Of a stretch of DNA of 31,719 bases, positions 5,437 through 13,005 are shown piece by piece (position 1 is the stretch's first letter; each line of letters opens with the position of its first letter). Source of the DNA: JBDHUV01 sp039809365 (GTDB taxonomy: Bacteria; Patescibacteriota; Microgenomatia; Levybacterales; GWA1-39-11); contig JBDHUV010000001.1 of NCBI GenBank assembly GCA_039809365.1, forward strand, positions 1 through 31,719, read 5' to 3'. A model generated the notes under the pieces. It did not search any database and was not told where the DNA came from. It was given only the letters and a program-made list of their open reading frames with translations. The position numbers and the translations under genes were made by a program.

Positions 5437-8367
5437 TTAATACGCATTACAAAGCATTTTATATTCACAGTTTTGACAAAGGATATTCTTACTACATGCA
5501 AAATCACTTTGTTCAATCTCAGCAATTTTTTTCTGAATCTCTGCTTCAGTATATTTGAGATCATCAAGCGTAATATCTCGAGTAAGTTTTTCGCCTGTTT
5601 CTAAGTATAGGAGAGAAACAGTAATTTCTTCAGGTTTTTTTCCGAGATATTCATTTTTAACTTGTGTTGCAGCAAGAGCATAAAGTCCAAGCTGGAGTTG
5701 GTACGATCTCTTTGAAAGAGATTTTGGTTTCCCTGTTTTATAATCAATAATCTCAATTCCTCCATCAGGTCTTCTATCGATTCTGTCTATAAATCCAGAT
5801 ATTTTTACAGGCTTGGATTGAGGATCTTCGTTTTTATTAATAAAAAATGAGAATGGATGTTCAAGTGTAAGAGGAGAGTGAACAGGATCATAATACGTGT
5901 CATAATATTGTGCTAATAAATGCTCGCCGTGTTCAAACATTTCATTCTCATATGCTTTTGACATAAATCCTTCAGATCTCCAGTGTTTTCTTAGGAGTAG
6001 TAAAAAATCTTTTTTTGAGAAAAGTATTTTTTCCATAGCTGAACTGTGGAGCTCGTGTAAACTTTCATGCATTGCTGATCCAAAACTAAGAGGTCCTGAG
6101 TTAGGAGTAGGGATGTTAAGGAGATATCTTGCTTTAAAATGAAGAGGGCAAAGATCAAATGCTTGGAGTTGGGAAAATGAAATAGAAGTTATATTGAGTG
6201 GTAGTAAAGGCTCTGTATTATTTAAACTGTTATTTTCTACTGAGTAATCTCTCGTTGCTTCTAATAAAGTAAGTTGGGTAGGTGAGTACTTCTCAGTTTT
6301 TTGTAGATTTACTTCAGGTAGTGCTTCAGAAATAAAAGGAGAAAGTTTTTTTTCACGTTTTCCTTCTGCATAAAATTTAGACGCGGTAAAATAAAGCCTT
6401 TCTTTTGCTCTGGTCATCCCTACATAAAAAAGCCTTCTTTCTTCTTGAATATGAAAGTCTCCTGTTGGGAGTACTTCTTTTATTAAATTATCTGGTACTG
6501 GTAATGTTTCTCGTCTCGCTCTTGATGGAAATCTATCGTTTACAAGGTTTACCAAAAATACTACAGGGAACTCTAATCCTTTACTTGAATGAATAGTCAA
6601 TATTTTTACAGCATTAAATTCTTTCCAGTCAATCTCTTGAATAAGCGGGCTATCACCCATTTCCATCATCAAATCGATCCACTCGACAGTGGAGTGCAAA
6701 CTTATATTCTTATTCAGTGTTTCGTATGTTTTTAATTTGTCAAAAAATCTTGCAATATTTTGAGCAACCTGTTCTTCTTGTTGTGTTTTATACTCTACAA
6801 ACTTTTCAAATAAGCCTGTGTCAGTTAGAAAATAGTAAAGAATTTGTCCTGGCATATCGACCTTTGATCTATCAAGATGATGAATAATCATTTCATGTAT
6901 TTTTTTTATTTTTTCTTTTGTTTCATCTGTGAGGTTTGTTTCCTCAATTTTCTCAAGAGCTTCAAAAAGAGAGTAGTTATTTTTTTTTGCAAACTGTAAA
7001 AGAAAAGTTAGGTCCCTCATAGGTAATCTAAAAATATCCATCTGGAGAACTTTAAAAAGTGAAACAGAGTCTTCAAGATTTGCGAGTAACCGTAAATATG
7101 ATATTAAGTTTTTTATTTCGTCTCTTTGAAATAACTGTGCAGGTCCTAAAAATTGATAGGGAATTTTTAAACGTTGAAGAGCTTGTGTAATTGGTTGGGC
7201 ATGATTATTTGCCCGAACAAGTATTGCAATATCTGAGTATGTATACCTGTCTTTTTTTGTTAACTCTAGTATTTTACGTGCTATGGACTCTGCCTCTTCA
7301 TCGCTTCTTGTGGTGTAGATAAACTCAATAGGGAAATCTTTAGACTTTTTATTACTAATTAATTTCTTGTCTATTTTTTCCATAACTTCAAGTCTGTTTG
7401 GATTGTTATGTTGGATCATCATATATGCACTATCTAAAATTGCTTGGACAGATCGATAATTTTGAGTTAAGGTAATAATCTGTGCCTTAGGAAAATTAGT
7501 TCTAAACTGTATTACATTTGAAAGTGCGGCTCCTCTCCATCGATAAATTGCTTGGTCATCATCTGCAACAACTGTAATGTTTTGTTTTTCTCCAGAAAGC
7601 ATAACTGCAAGAGTGTTTTGAGCAAAGTTTGTGTCTTGGAATTCATCAATAAGAATATATTTAAACTGTGTTTGATATTTTTTTAAAATGTTTTTTCTTT
7701 TTCTAAAGAGAGCAAGTGTTTGGGCAATAACATCAGAGAAGTCAATCATCCCTGCTTTTAATTTTATATCTGAGTATTGAGAGTAGGCTGTTGCTAATTC
7801 TAAGTTTTTTTCAGCCTCTTCTTTTTCCTCATCTGTTAGTGAATTTTGTGTATCTGGAGAGACTTGAGATTGTGCCCATTCAAGATATTCAGATGGAGAA
7901 ATATCTTCGTCTTGAAGTCTTGAGAAATGTTGGAGCATTGCTTCGACAAATTTATTCGGATTTCCTAACGGTCTAAAATATTTTAGATTGAGAGTGAATA
8001 AATGCTGTTTTAAGAAAAGTACACTATCTGATTCTGTCATAAGTGTATAGTTTGGATTTAGCCCAATATGTATCCCCTCTTCGCGAAGAAGAGTGTCACA
8101 GAAGGAATGGAAAGTGGATATCCATAGTTGTGAGTATCCATAAGGCATCATCATATCCACCCGTTCTTCCATCTCTGAAGCAGCTTTTTCAGTAAAAGTA
8201 AGTGCAAGGATGCTACTTGGATCAATATTTTTATCTACAATAAGGTGTCTTATTCTCTCAGTGATCACCGTTGTTTTTCCTGTCCCTGCTCCAGCTATAA
8301 TAAGTAAGGGGCCTTCTCCTGATAGAACAGCTTTTTTTTGTGAAGCATTGAGCTGAGTATTATTCAT
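5437..8367 (-). CDS. UvrD/PcrA-like helicase fused to an AddB/RecB-type Fe-S nuclease
   Basis: A 976-residue SF1A DNA helicase with a C-terminal PD-(D/E)XK nuclease, probably for DNA end processing or recombinational repair. Helicase motifs include Walker A AGAGTGKTT (residues 25-33), LIDEFQDTN (motif II), DDDQAIYRWRG (motif III), LTQNYRS (motif IV), TIHSSKGLEFPVVF (motif V) and FYVGMTRAKERLY (motif VI). The nuclease has GFID (Asp861), IIDYK (Asp875, Lys877) and QLQLGLYA. Cys740 plus C-x2-C-x5-C at 964, 967 and 973 match the four-cysteine iron-sulfur staple of AddB-type nucleases. UvrD and PcrA proper (about 720 residues) lack this domain, so this resembles a single-chain analogue of AddAB/RecB. 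ATG at 8367 is preceded by a -10 box 6 bases upstream. It is a monocistronic unit facing the rnpB terminator. Confidence 0.9.
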   Translation of the reverse strand: MNNTQLNASQKKAVLSGEGPLLIIAGAGTGKTTVITERIRHLIVDKNIDPSSILALTFTEKAASEMEERVDMMMPYGYSQLWISTFHSFCDTLLREEGIHIGLNPNYTLMTESDSVLFLKQHLFTLNLKYFRPLGNPNKFVEAMLQHFSRLQDEDISPSEYLEWAQSQVSPDTQNSLTDEEKEEAEKNLELATAYSQYSDIKLKAGMIDFSDVIAQTLALFRKRKNILKKYQTQFKYILIDEFQDTNFAQNTLAVMLSGEKQNITVVADDDQAIYRWRGAALSNVIQFRTNFPKAQIITLTQNYRSVQAILDSAYMMIQHNNPNRLEVMEKIDKKLISNKKSKDFPIEFIYTTRSDEEAESIARKILELTKKDRYTYSDIAILVRANNHAQPITQALQRLKIPYQFLGPAQLFQRDEIKNLISYLRLLANLEDSVSLFKVLQMDIFRLPMRDLTFLLQFAKKNNYSLFEALEKIEETNLTDETKEKIKKIHEMIIHHLDRSKVDMPGQILYYFLTDTGLFEKFVEYKTQQEEQVAQNIARFFDKLKTYETLNKNISLHSTVEWIDLMMEMGDSPLIQEIDWKEFNAVKILTIHSSKGLEFPVVFLVNLVNDRFPSRARRETLPVPDNLIKEVLPTGDFHIQEERRLFYVGMTRAKERLYFTASKFYAEGKREKKLSPFISEALPEVNLQKTEKYSPTQLTLLEATRDYSVENNSLNNTEPLLPLNITSISFSQLQAFDLCPLHFKARYLLNIPTPNSGPLSFGSAMHESLHELHSSAMEKILFSKKDFLLLLRKHWRSEGFMSKAYENEMFEHGEHLLAQYYDTYYDPVHSPLTLEHPFSFFINKNEDPQSKPVKISGFIDRIDRRPDGGIEIIDYKTGKPKSLSKRSYQLQLGLYALAATQVKNEYLGKKPEEITVSLLYLETGEKLTRDITLDDLKYTEAEIQKKIAEIEQSDFACSKNILCQNCEYKMLCNAY

Positions 8368-8373
8368 ATACGC

Positions 8374-8379
8374 ATTGTA
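8374..8379 (-). promoter_or_regulatory. -10 box of the helicase-nuclease gene, predicted leaderless
   Basis: On the minus strand TACAAT ends 6 bases before the ATG at 8367, which puts +1 on the start codon. The -35 region is not recognisable (TTTTTA). Confidence 0.5.
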
Positions 8380-8429
8380 TCAGATCTTAGCAGTAATAAA
8401 AAATAAGTGATAGCCTGATAATATTTTAC

Positions 8430-8455
8430 ATTTAGATTGATATATCAATCTAAAT
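8430..8455. repeat. Perfect 26-bp palindrome, candidate operator
   Basis: The half-site ATTTAGATTGATA (8430-8442) is followed without a spacer by its exact reverse complement (8443-8455). It lies between the divergent helicase gene and the small acidic protein gene, ends 3 bases before a TTGACA on the plus strand, and is 50 bp from the helicase -10. Perfect symmetry without a loop suits a dimeric regulator better than an RNA hairpin. Confidence 0.75.
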
Positions 8456-8458
8456 CTA

Positions 8459-8488
8459 TTGACATATTTTAATATATATAGACATACT
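8459..8488 (+). promoter_or_regulatory. Candidate promoter of the small acidic protein gene
   Basis: TTGACA (8459-8464), an 18-base spacer and CATACT (8483-8488). Predicted +1 near 8495 leaves a leader of about 95 bases before the ATG at 8591. The palindrome lies immediately upstream of the -35, a position suited to activation or to repression of divergent promoters. Confidence 0.5.
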
Positions 8489-8577
8489 TTGTTATCAAAA
8501 GATATTTAATGACTGCTAAGGATATAGATGTTTGTTACTTGCATTTTTTACTCATTCATTCTAAACTGAGACTATAC

Positions 8578-8589
8578 AACTGTACAGTT
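8578..8589. repeat. Perfect 12-bp palindrome abutting a start codon
   Basis: AACTGT followed by ACAGTT, ending 1 base before the ATG at 8591. An alternative pairing AAACTG (8563-8568) with CAGTTT (8585-8590) would also occlude the start. It could be an operator or a weak translational control element. Short AT-rich palindromes arise by chance, so support is modest. Confidence 0.35.
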
Positions 8590-8590
8590 T

Positions 8591-8821
8591 ATGAAAAAAA
8601 ATATTTTGCGAGATCTTCTCCGTAACCGCCGAATAAATTATACAGCAGATTATGATGATACTGCACAGACTTTAAGAAATCTAGAGTTTGCATGGGCAAA
8701 TATGCCTGATGATATTACTGATGAAGAGAGATATTTGTTTATTGAGTTAGTAGAGGACGTAGTGAAGTTATATAGTCGTCTTGATTCTTCTTCTTGTGCT
8801 ATAGACAGTGATAAAAACTAA
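8591..8821 (+). CDS. Small acidic protein, unknown function
   Basis: I do not recognise it. The 76-residue protein has a basic first 15 residues (MKKNILRDLLRNRR) and then a strongly acidic, helix-rich body with clusters such as DDITDEER and ELVEDVV. It ends with a Ser- and Asp-rich tail with one cysteine. There is no signal peptide or transmembrane segment, so it should be cytosolic. No Shine-Dalgarno sequence precedes the ATG. The coding frame is supported only by length and sensible composition, and by a plausible promoter and two palindromes upstream. It converges on rmuC with 34 bases between stops. Its charge pattern would suit a nucleic-acid or protein-binding modulator, but this is only a guess. 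Confidence 0.6.
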   Translation: MKKNILRDLLRNRRINYTADYDDTAQTLRNLEFAWANMPDDITDEERYLFIELVEDVVKLYSRLDSSSCAIDSDKN

Positions 8822-8855
8822 TACTACTTTTTTAAAAATACCCCTGGTTTAAGTA

Positions 8856-9833
8856 TTATTCTAATAATTCTTTCTCATCAGTATGTAATCTATTTGTTTC
8901 TGTGATTTTTTGTCCAAGTTTTCCAAAACCTGTTTGTACACTAATCATCATATTTGATGAGTTATGTAAATGTTTTGATAACGTCGAAAGATTCTCGTCA
9001 ACTTTTTGATATTCAATCTGGATAGACTTAAGATTTTGTAATATCTCATATGCTTTTTGACTAATTTTTTGTCCTTCAAAACTCATCATTATTGCGCGTA
9101 GATATGCATAGAATGTCATAGGAGAAACAGGAAGAACTTTCTTTTGAGAAGCATATTCATATAATGTGAGATTATTTACTATCTCGTAATAGACTGCTTC
9201 TGAAGGAATATACATAAGTGCATAGTCAATTGTTCCCTCTCCAGGGACAATATATTTTTTTCCAATACTTTCAATATGTTTTTTAACATCTGAGACAAAC
9301 TGTTTTTCTGCAGATATTTTTTGGGCACTCTCTTGTGCACTTTGCATTTTGCGATATCCTTCTAAAGGAAATTTAGAGTCTACAGGAATAATTCCTGCTT
9401 CTGTTTTAATAGCAGCATCTACTATGGTTCCATTTTTAAATGCATACTGCAGATGAAAAGAACTTTTAGGGAGCATCTGTCCAAGAAGTTCTTTTAAAAT
9501 TTGTTCCCCTATATTTCCTCTTAATTTTGGTGATCGTAAAAAATCTTGTAATTCTTTCATTGATCGTCCTATTTCAGACATTTGTCCAATTTCTTTTTGT
9601 ACACTTGAGATTACTCTTGTTGCATTATCTAGTCGTTCATTGAGTGCTTGTGAATTTTGCATGAGTGAAGTATTTACAGTTGAGGTACTCCGTTCCATAC
9701 TTTCCTGCATTGATTGAAGCCAGCTAACGAGATTTTGGTCAAGAGTATTTTGGGATAATTTTTTGTAGAGAATAAAAATTACTACAGAAAATCCAATGAC
9801 GATCGTGATGATAATAGGCAGGGTTGATTCCAT
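8856..9833 (-). CDS. rmuC: RmuC family DNA recombination protein
   Basis: RmuC proteins limit recombination at inverted repeats in E. coli and have a restriction-like nuclease fold; the biochemical activity is not settled. The 325-residue protein has an N-terminal transmembrane helix (about residues 5-24), a helical or coiled-coil stretch to about residue 85, and the RmuC domain with LRSPKLRGNIGEQIL, VDAAIKTEAGIIPVDSKFPLEGY, DYALMYIPSEAVYYEI and VSPMTFYAYLRAI. The E. coli protein is about 475 residues, so this is a short version with less coiled coil. The ATG at 9833 is supported by a -10 box 7 bases upstream. It is downstream of the topA operon but appears to have its own promoter. Confidence 0.9.
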   Translation of the reverse strand: MESTLPIIITIVIGFSVVIFILYKKLSQNTLDQNLVSWLQSMQESMERSTSTVNTSLMQNSQALNERLDNATRVISSVQKEIGQMSEIGRSMKELQDFLRSPKLRGNIGEQILKELLGQMLPKSSFHLQYAFKNGTIVDAAIKTEAGIIPVDSKFPLEGYRKMQSAQESAQKISAEKQFVSDVKKHIESIGKKYIVPGEGTIDYALMYIPSEAVYYEIVNNLTLYEYASQKKVLPVSPMTFYAYLRAIMMSFEGQKISQKAYEILQNLKSIQIEYQKVDENLSTLSKHLHNSSNMMISVQTGFGKLGQKITETNRLHTDEKELLE

Positions 9834-9840
9834 GGTATGT

Positions 9841-9846
9841 ATTGTA
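9841..9846 (-). promoter_or_regulatory. Extended -10 of rmuC, predicted leaderless
   Basis: On the minus strand, TGA-TACAAT (TG with one base, then the hexamer at 9846-9841) ends 7 bases before the ATG at 9833. Predicted leader length is 0-1 base. Confidence 0.5.
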
Positions 9847-9865
9847 TCACACTCAGGCTACTAGG

Positions 9866-10312
9866 TTATTTTGATGAGAAAAAAGGAAATGATTTTGCTT
9901 TTGCAACAACTGCCTGGATATACTCTGTTGTATCAAAATTTGTAACTTCATCAATATCTATCCATGAGAAATCTGTGTGTTCAGAGCTTAACTCTACAAT
10001 TTGGTTTTGTGATACAAGATCTACAAGATAAAAAATTTCTATATACTGGATTTCCTTTGTAGAACTTTTAAACTGATTTATGACGATCGGGAATAATGGA
10101 GTGATAGTAAGACCTGTTTCTTCTAAGATCTCTCTTTTTAAACTTTCCTCAGGATGCTCTCCGTATTCTCCTTTCCCTCCAGGAAACTGCCATTTATTTG
10201 GGAAACTATCATTCGGCGCTCTTTTTACAAGGAGTACTTTGTTTTCATGATTTCTGATGATTCCAGAAGTAACAATTATTGTTGTACCTGACATATCTGA
10301 GTATGATATCAC
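9866..10312 (-). CDS. Nudix hydrolase (MutT-like)
   Basis: A nucleoside diphosphate-X hydrolase. The Nudix box is complete: starting GKGEYGE, then REILEETGL, with spacing G-x5-E-x7-REUxEExGU. The preceding PNKWQFPGGK is typical of MutT/NUDT1-like enzymes that clean oxidised nucleotides, and the repair genes in this window fit that role, but substrate cannot be assigned from sequence. The chosen GTG at 10312 overlaps the upstream TGA in a GTGA arrangement that suggests translational coupling. An ATG at 10294 would give a protein six residues shorter, starting MSGTT. It is the last gene of the topA / SpoU methylase / Nudix operon. Confidence 0.88.
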   Translation of the reverse strand: MISYSDMSGTTIIVTSGIIRNHENKVLLVKRAPNDSFPNKWQFPGGKGEYGEHPEESLKREILEETGLTITPLFPIVINQFKSSTKEIQYIEIFYLVDLVSQNQIVELSSEHTDFSWIDIDEVTNFDTTEYIQAVVAKAKSFPFFSSK

Positions 10313-10854
10313 CTGATATTATTTTTTTCTAGTACTTGATATAAAGCAATACCAAGAGAGACCATTACGTTCAGACTCGTATTGATACCTAATTGAGGAA
10401 GACTTACAATCATATCACTTGCATCAAGAGCTTCTTTACTGACTCCATGTGATTCATGTCCGACAATCAAAGCAATAGGAAGTGAGTACTCAACAGTGTC
10501 ATAAGGAATAGAGCGGGGATCAAGTTCTACAGAGACAATAGAGATATCTGGAACTTTAGATCTTAATTGCTCAACTGCAGTAAGCGCAGTTGGCTGATAC
10601 TCCCAATCAATCCATTGCCATGTAGATACAGATGCTTTTTTAATTCGAGAGTTTGGAGGTGTTTCTGTACCAGCACATAAATATACTTTTTTTGCCCCAA
10701 CAGCATCTGCGAGTCTAAATATTGCACCTACATTATATGTATCTAATACATCATCTAAAATAATATAAATGTCTTGTCTTTGTTTTTTTATTTTTTGGAG
10801 ATCTTCTTGGGTAGGTATGTACTCTCTTAATTGTTGTGCCACCAGTTTTTTCAT
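10309..10854 (-). CDS. SpoU/TrmH family RNA 2'-O-ribose methyltransferase
   Basis: A SAM-dependent methyltransferase with the deep trefoil knot (SPOUT) fold, acting on the ribose 2'-OH of tRNA or rRNA. The three family motifs are present: NVGAIFRLADAVGA (motif 1), IVGHESHGVS (motif 2) and LPQLGINTSLNVMVSLGIALY (motif 3, with the Asn-Ser-Leu-Asn core). At 181 residues it is a minimal enzyme without the N-terminal substrate-binding domain of RlmB or TsnR. It could therefore be a TrmH- or TrmL-like tRNA enzyme, but the target is not decidable here. The ATG at 10854 begins 6 bases after the topA stop, and the gene overlaps the Nudix start at the other end. Confidence 0.9.
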   Translation of the reverse strand: MKKLVAQQLREYIPTQEDLQKIKKQRQDIYIILDDVLDTYNVGAIFRLADAVGAKKVYLCAGTETPPNSRIKKASVSTWQWIDWEYQPTALTAVEQLRSKVPDISIVSVELDPRSIPYDTVEYSLPIALIVGHESHGVSKEALDASDMIVSLPQLGINTSLNVMVSLGIALYQVLEKNNIR

Positions 10855-10860
10855 AGTGTA

Positions 10861-12930
10861 TTAGTTAGTGTGTGTTTGTTCTTTTGTATTTTCTTGCACA
10901 GAAGTATTTTCAACTTTCTTAGCTCCTTGTGCTTCTAAATCTTCCTTTTTCCATACTGCAAAATCACAGTTTGGATAGTTTCCACAACCAAAGAAAGTAC
11001 GTCCACGTTTTGTTTTTTTCATAATCACTTTTCCTTCATCTTTTGGACACAGATACTCAGTCTCTATTTGATAGGACCTTTTATATGTACAATCAGGAAA
11101 TCTGTTGCATGCATAAAACTTCCCAAATTTACTTCTTCTTAATACAATATCTCCCTCTTTACATACTGGACATTTTTCTCCTGTTGTTTCTTCTTCTACT
11201 TCTATTTTTTCTACATCTTGTACTTTTTCAATATCTTGTGCAAATGGTTCATAAAACTCTTTGAGTAACTCTGTCCATTCATGAGAACCGTTTGCTACAT
11301 CGTCTAATTTGTCCTCCATACGAGAAGTAAAAGGAATATCGTCAATATTTGGGAAATGGAGTACTAAAAATTGAGTTACTGCAACTCCTACAGAAGTGGG
11401 AACAAATCTATTTTCAATTTTCTCAATATATCCTCTATCTGTGATAGTAGAGATTATCGGTGCATACGTAGATGGTCTTCCAATTCCGTGTTTTTCAAGT
11501 GATGAAATAAGAGATGCTTCATTGTATCTTGGTGGAGGAGTAGAGTTATGATCGGTAATTTTAGTTCTCCCATAATTCAGTTTTTCTCCAACAGTGAGTG
11601 GCGGGAGCATATTTTCCTCTTCTTCAAAATACCAAAGTTTTAAGAACCCTGGAAATTTGAGTACTCTTCCATTTGTCTCAAATAAATATGTTTTTTCTTT
11701 TGTTGTTTCTACTTGAACTTTTGTTGATGCATATAACGCCTCTGCCATCTGTGTTGCTACTGCGCGTTTATAGATGAGTCCGTATAATTTTGCAAAGTCT
11801 CTCCCAAGAGTACTTGTAACTTCTGTTGTTTTATCTACTGCAGACGTTGGTCTGATTGCTTCGTGTGCTTCTTGAGCCATTTTGGATTTTGTTTTATACA
11901 CTCTTGTCTCAGTAGATAAAAATTCTTTCCCAAATGTTTTTTCAATAAATGATCTACTTGATGTAATAAAACTCTGAGATAAATTAAAAGAGTCTGTTCT
12001 ATGATAGGTAATAAATCCTTCTTCATAGAGACGTTGTGCAATACTCATCGTTCGTTTACTTGAGTATCCAAGTCTTCTATATGCTTCTTGTGTCAAAGTA
12101 GAAGTAGTAAATGGTGGATATGGAGATCTTTTTGTGTCCTTTTGAATAATATCTTTAACTGCATATGTTCCTGATTCAAGGTCTTTTTTAATCGTCTCAA
12201 TATCATTTTTTGTCAGTATGTTAAACGAATATTTATACTCTCCATCATACAGAGTAATCTTTTCAGATTTCTCAATTTTTTCTCCGTCAATTGAGATTAA
12301 TTCAAACTCAATAGGGGTAGTATCATTTTTTTGAGTAAGATCAACGTATATCCTATGATATTCTTTTGATTTAAATTTTTTAATTTCATCTTCTCTTTCT
12401 ACAATAAGTCTGAGTGCAATTGACTGTACTCTTCCTGCAGATAGTTTCCTTTTGACTTTTTTCCATAACACCGGAGAAAGTTTGTACCCTACAATTCTGT
12501 CAAGAATTCTTCGTGCAGTTTGTGCAGCTACAAGATTATTATCTATTGATCGAGGGTGATTCAGCGCATCTTGGATTGCTTCTTTTGTTATTTCATGGAA
12601 TACAATTCTTTTGAAATTTCTTTTGTTTTTATTTGTATCGAGAATTTCTTTGAGATGAAACGCGATAGCTTCACCTTCTCTATCAGGGTCTGTTGCAAGT
12701 AAAACCATGTCTGCATTTTTAACAGTACGTTTTAATGACTCTACAGTTTTTCTTTTTTCTTTGGGGATAACATATTTTGGAGAAAAATTATTTTCAATCT
12801 CAACTCCTAAGTTCCCTTTTGGAAGATCACGGATATGACCAAGGGATGCTTCAATATCATATTTCCCTTTTAAAAATCTGTTTAATGTTTTTGCTTTTGT
12901 TGGTGATTCAACTAATATTACTGTCTTCAT
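10861..12930 (-). CDS. topA: DNA topoisomerase I (type IA)
   Basis: Relaxes negatively supercoiled DNA through a 5'-phosphotyrosine intermediate. The Toprim domain starts MKTVILVESPTKAKT (Glu8), with DPDREGE at 81-87 for metal binding. The catalytic tyrosine is Tyr309 in GFITYHRTDS, where His replaces the usual Met after Tyr. Further motifs are SAGRVQS (165-171) and GIGRPSTYA. The C-terminus has two topoisomerase zinc-finger units. The first has a full four-cysteine set (CPVC then ACNRFPDC). The second has only three cysteines (CPKD then GCGNYPNC), so metal binding there is doubtful. The 689-residue length is on the short side, as expected with two fingers. It heads the operon with the SpoU methylase and Nudix genes. 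Confidence 0.96.
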   Translation of the reverse strand: MKTVILVESPTKAKTLNRFLKGKYDIEASLGHIRDLPKGNLGVEIENNFSPKYVIPKEKRKTVESLKRTVKNADMVLLATDPDREGEAIAFHLKEILDTNKNKRNFKRIVFHEITKEAIQDALNHPRSIDNNLVAAQTARRILDRIVGYKLSPVLWKKVKRKLSAGRVQSIALRLIVEREDEIKKFKSKEYHRIYVDLTQKNDTTPIEFELISIDGEKIEKSEKITLYDGEYKYSFNILTKNDIETIKKDLESGTYAVKDIIQKDTKRSPYPPFTTSTLTQEAYRRLGYSSKRTMSIAQRLYEEGFITYHRTDSFNLSQSFITSSRSFIEKTFGKEFLSTETRVYKTKSKMAQEAHEAIRPTSAVDKTTEVTSTLGRDFAKLYGLIYKRAVATQMAEALYASTKVQVETTKEKTYLFETNGRVLKFPGFLKLWYFEEEENMLPPLTVGEKLNYGRTKITDHNSTPPPRYNEASLISSLEKHGIGRPSTYAPIISTITDRGYIEKIENRFVPTSVGVAVTQFLVLHFPNIDDIPFTSRMEDKLDDVANGSHEWTELLKEFYEPFAQDIEKVQDVEKIEVEEETTGEKCPVCKEGDIVLRRSKFGKFYACNRFPDCTYKRSYQIETEYLCPKDEGKVIMKKTKRGRTFFGCGNYPNCDFAVWKKEDLEAQGAKKVENTSVQENTKEQTHTN

Positions 12931-12976
12931 AATGAGAGTTTAGTATAACAAGTAATCGAGTGTTACACAAAGAGGC

Positions 12977-13005
12977 ATTCTATACTATAGGTAAAGTCTT
13001 GTCAA
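12977..13005 (-). promoter_or_regulatory. Sigma70-type promoter of topA
   Basis: On the minus strand, TTGACA (13005-13000), a 17-base spacer and TAGAAT (12982-12977). The -35 directly abuts the tsaD stop codon. Predicted +1 near 12970 gives a 40-base leader with no Shine-Dalgarno sequence. A second possible -10, TATACT at 12947-12942 with TGT before it, would start 4-5 bases before the ATG. Confidence 0.75.

Noticed and set aside
8430..8455. The palindrome as a transposon end or attachment site
   Set aside because: There is no transposase, integrase or second copy in the window, and no direct repeat flanking it.
8509..8625. A 38-codon ORF starting in the leader of the small acidic protein gene and overlapping its start
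   Set aside because: No ribosome binding site, unremarkable sequence, and it overlaps a more convincing frame. It could be a leader ORF, but nothing in the sequence supports that.
8819..8858. Inverted repeat TAATACT/AGTATTA across the stops of the converging acidic-protein gene and rmuC
   Set aside because: Seven AT-rich pairs with a 26-base loop and no clean T-run make a poor terminator. It is probably a chance result of AT-rich stop regions.
10294..10312. ATG at 10294 as the Nudix start
   Set aside because: Possible, but the GTG at 10312 forms a GTGA overlap with the upstream stop that fits operon coupling. Kept as the alternative.
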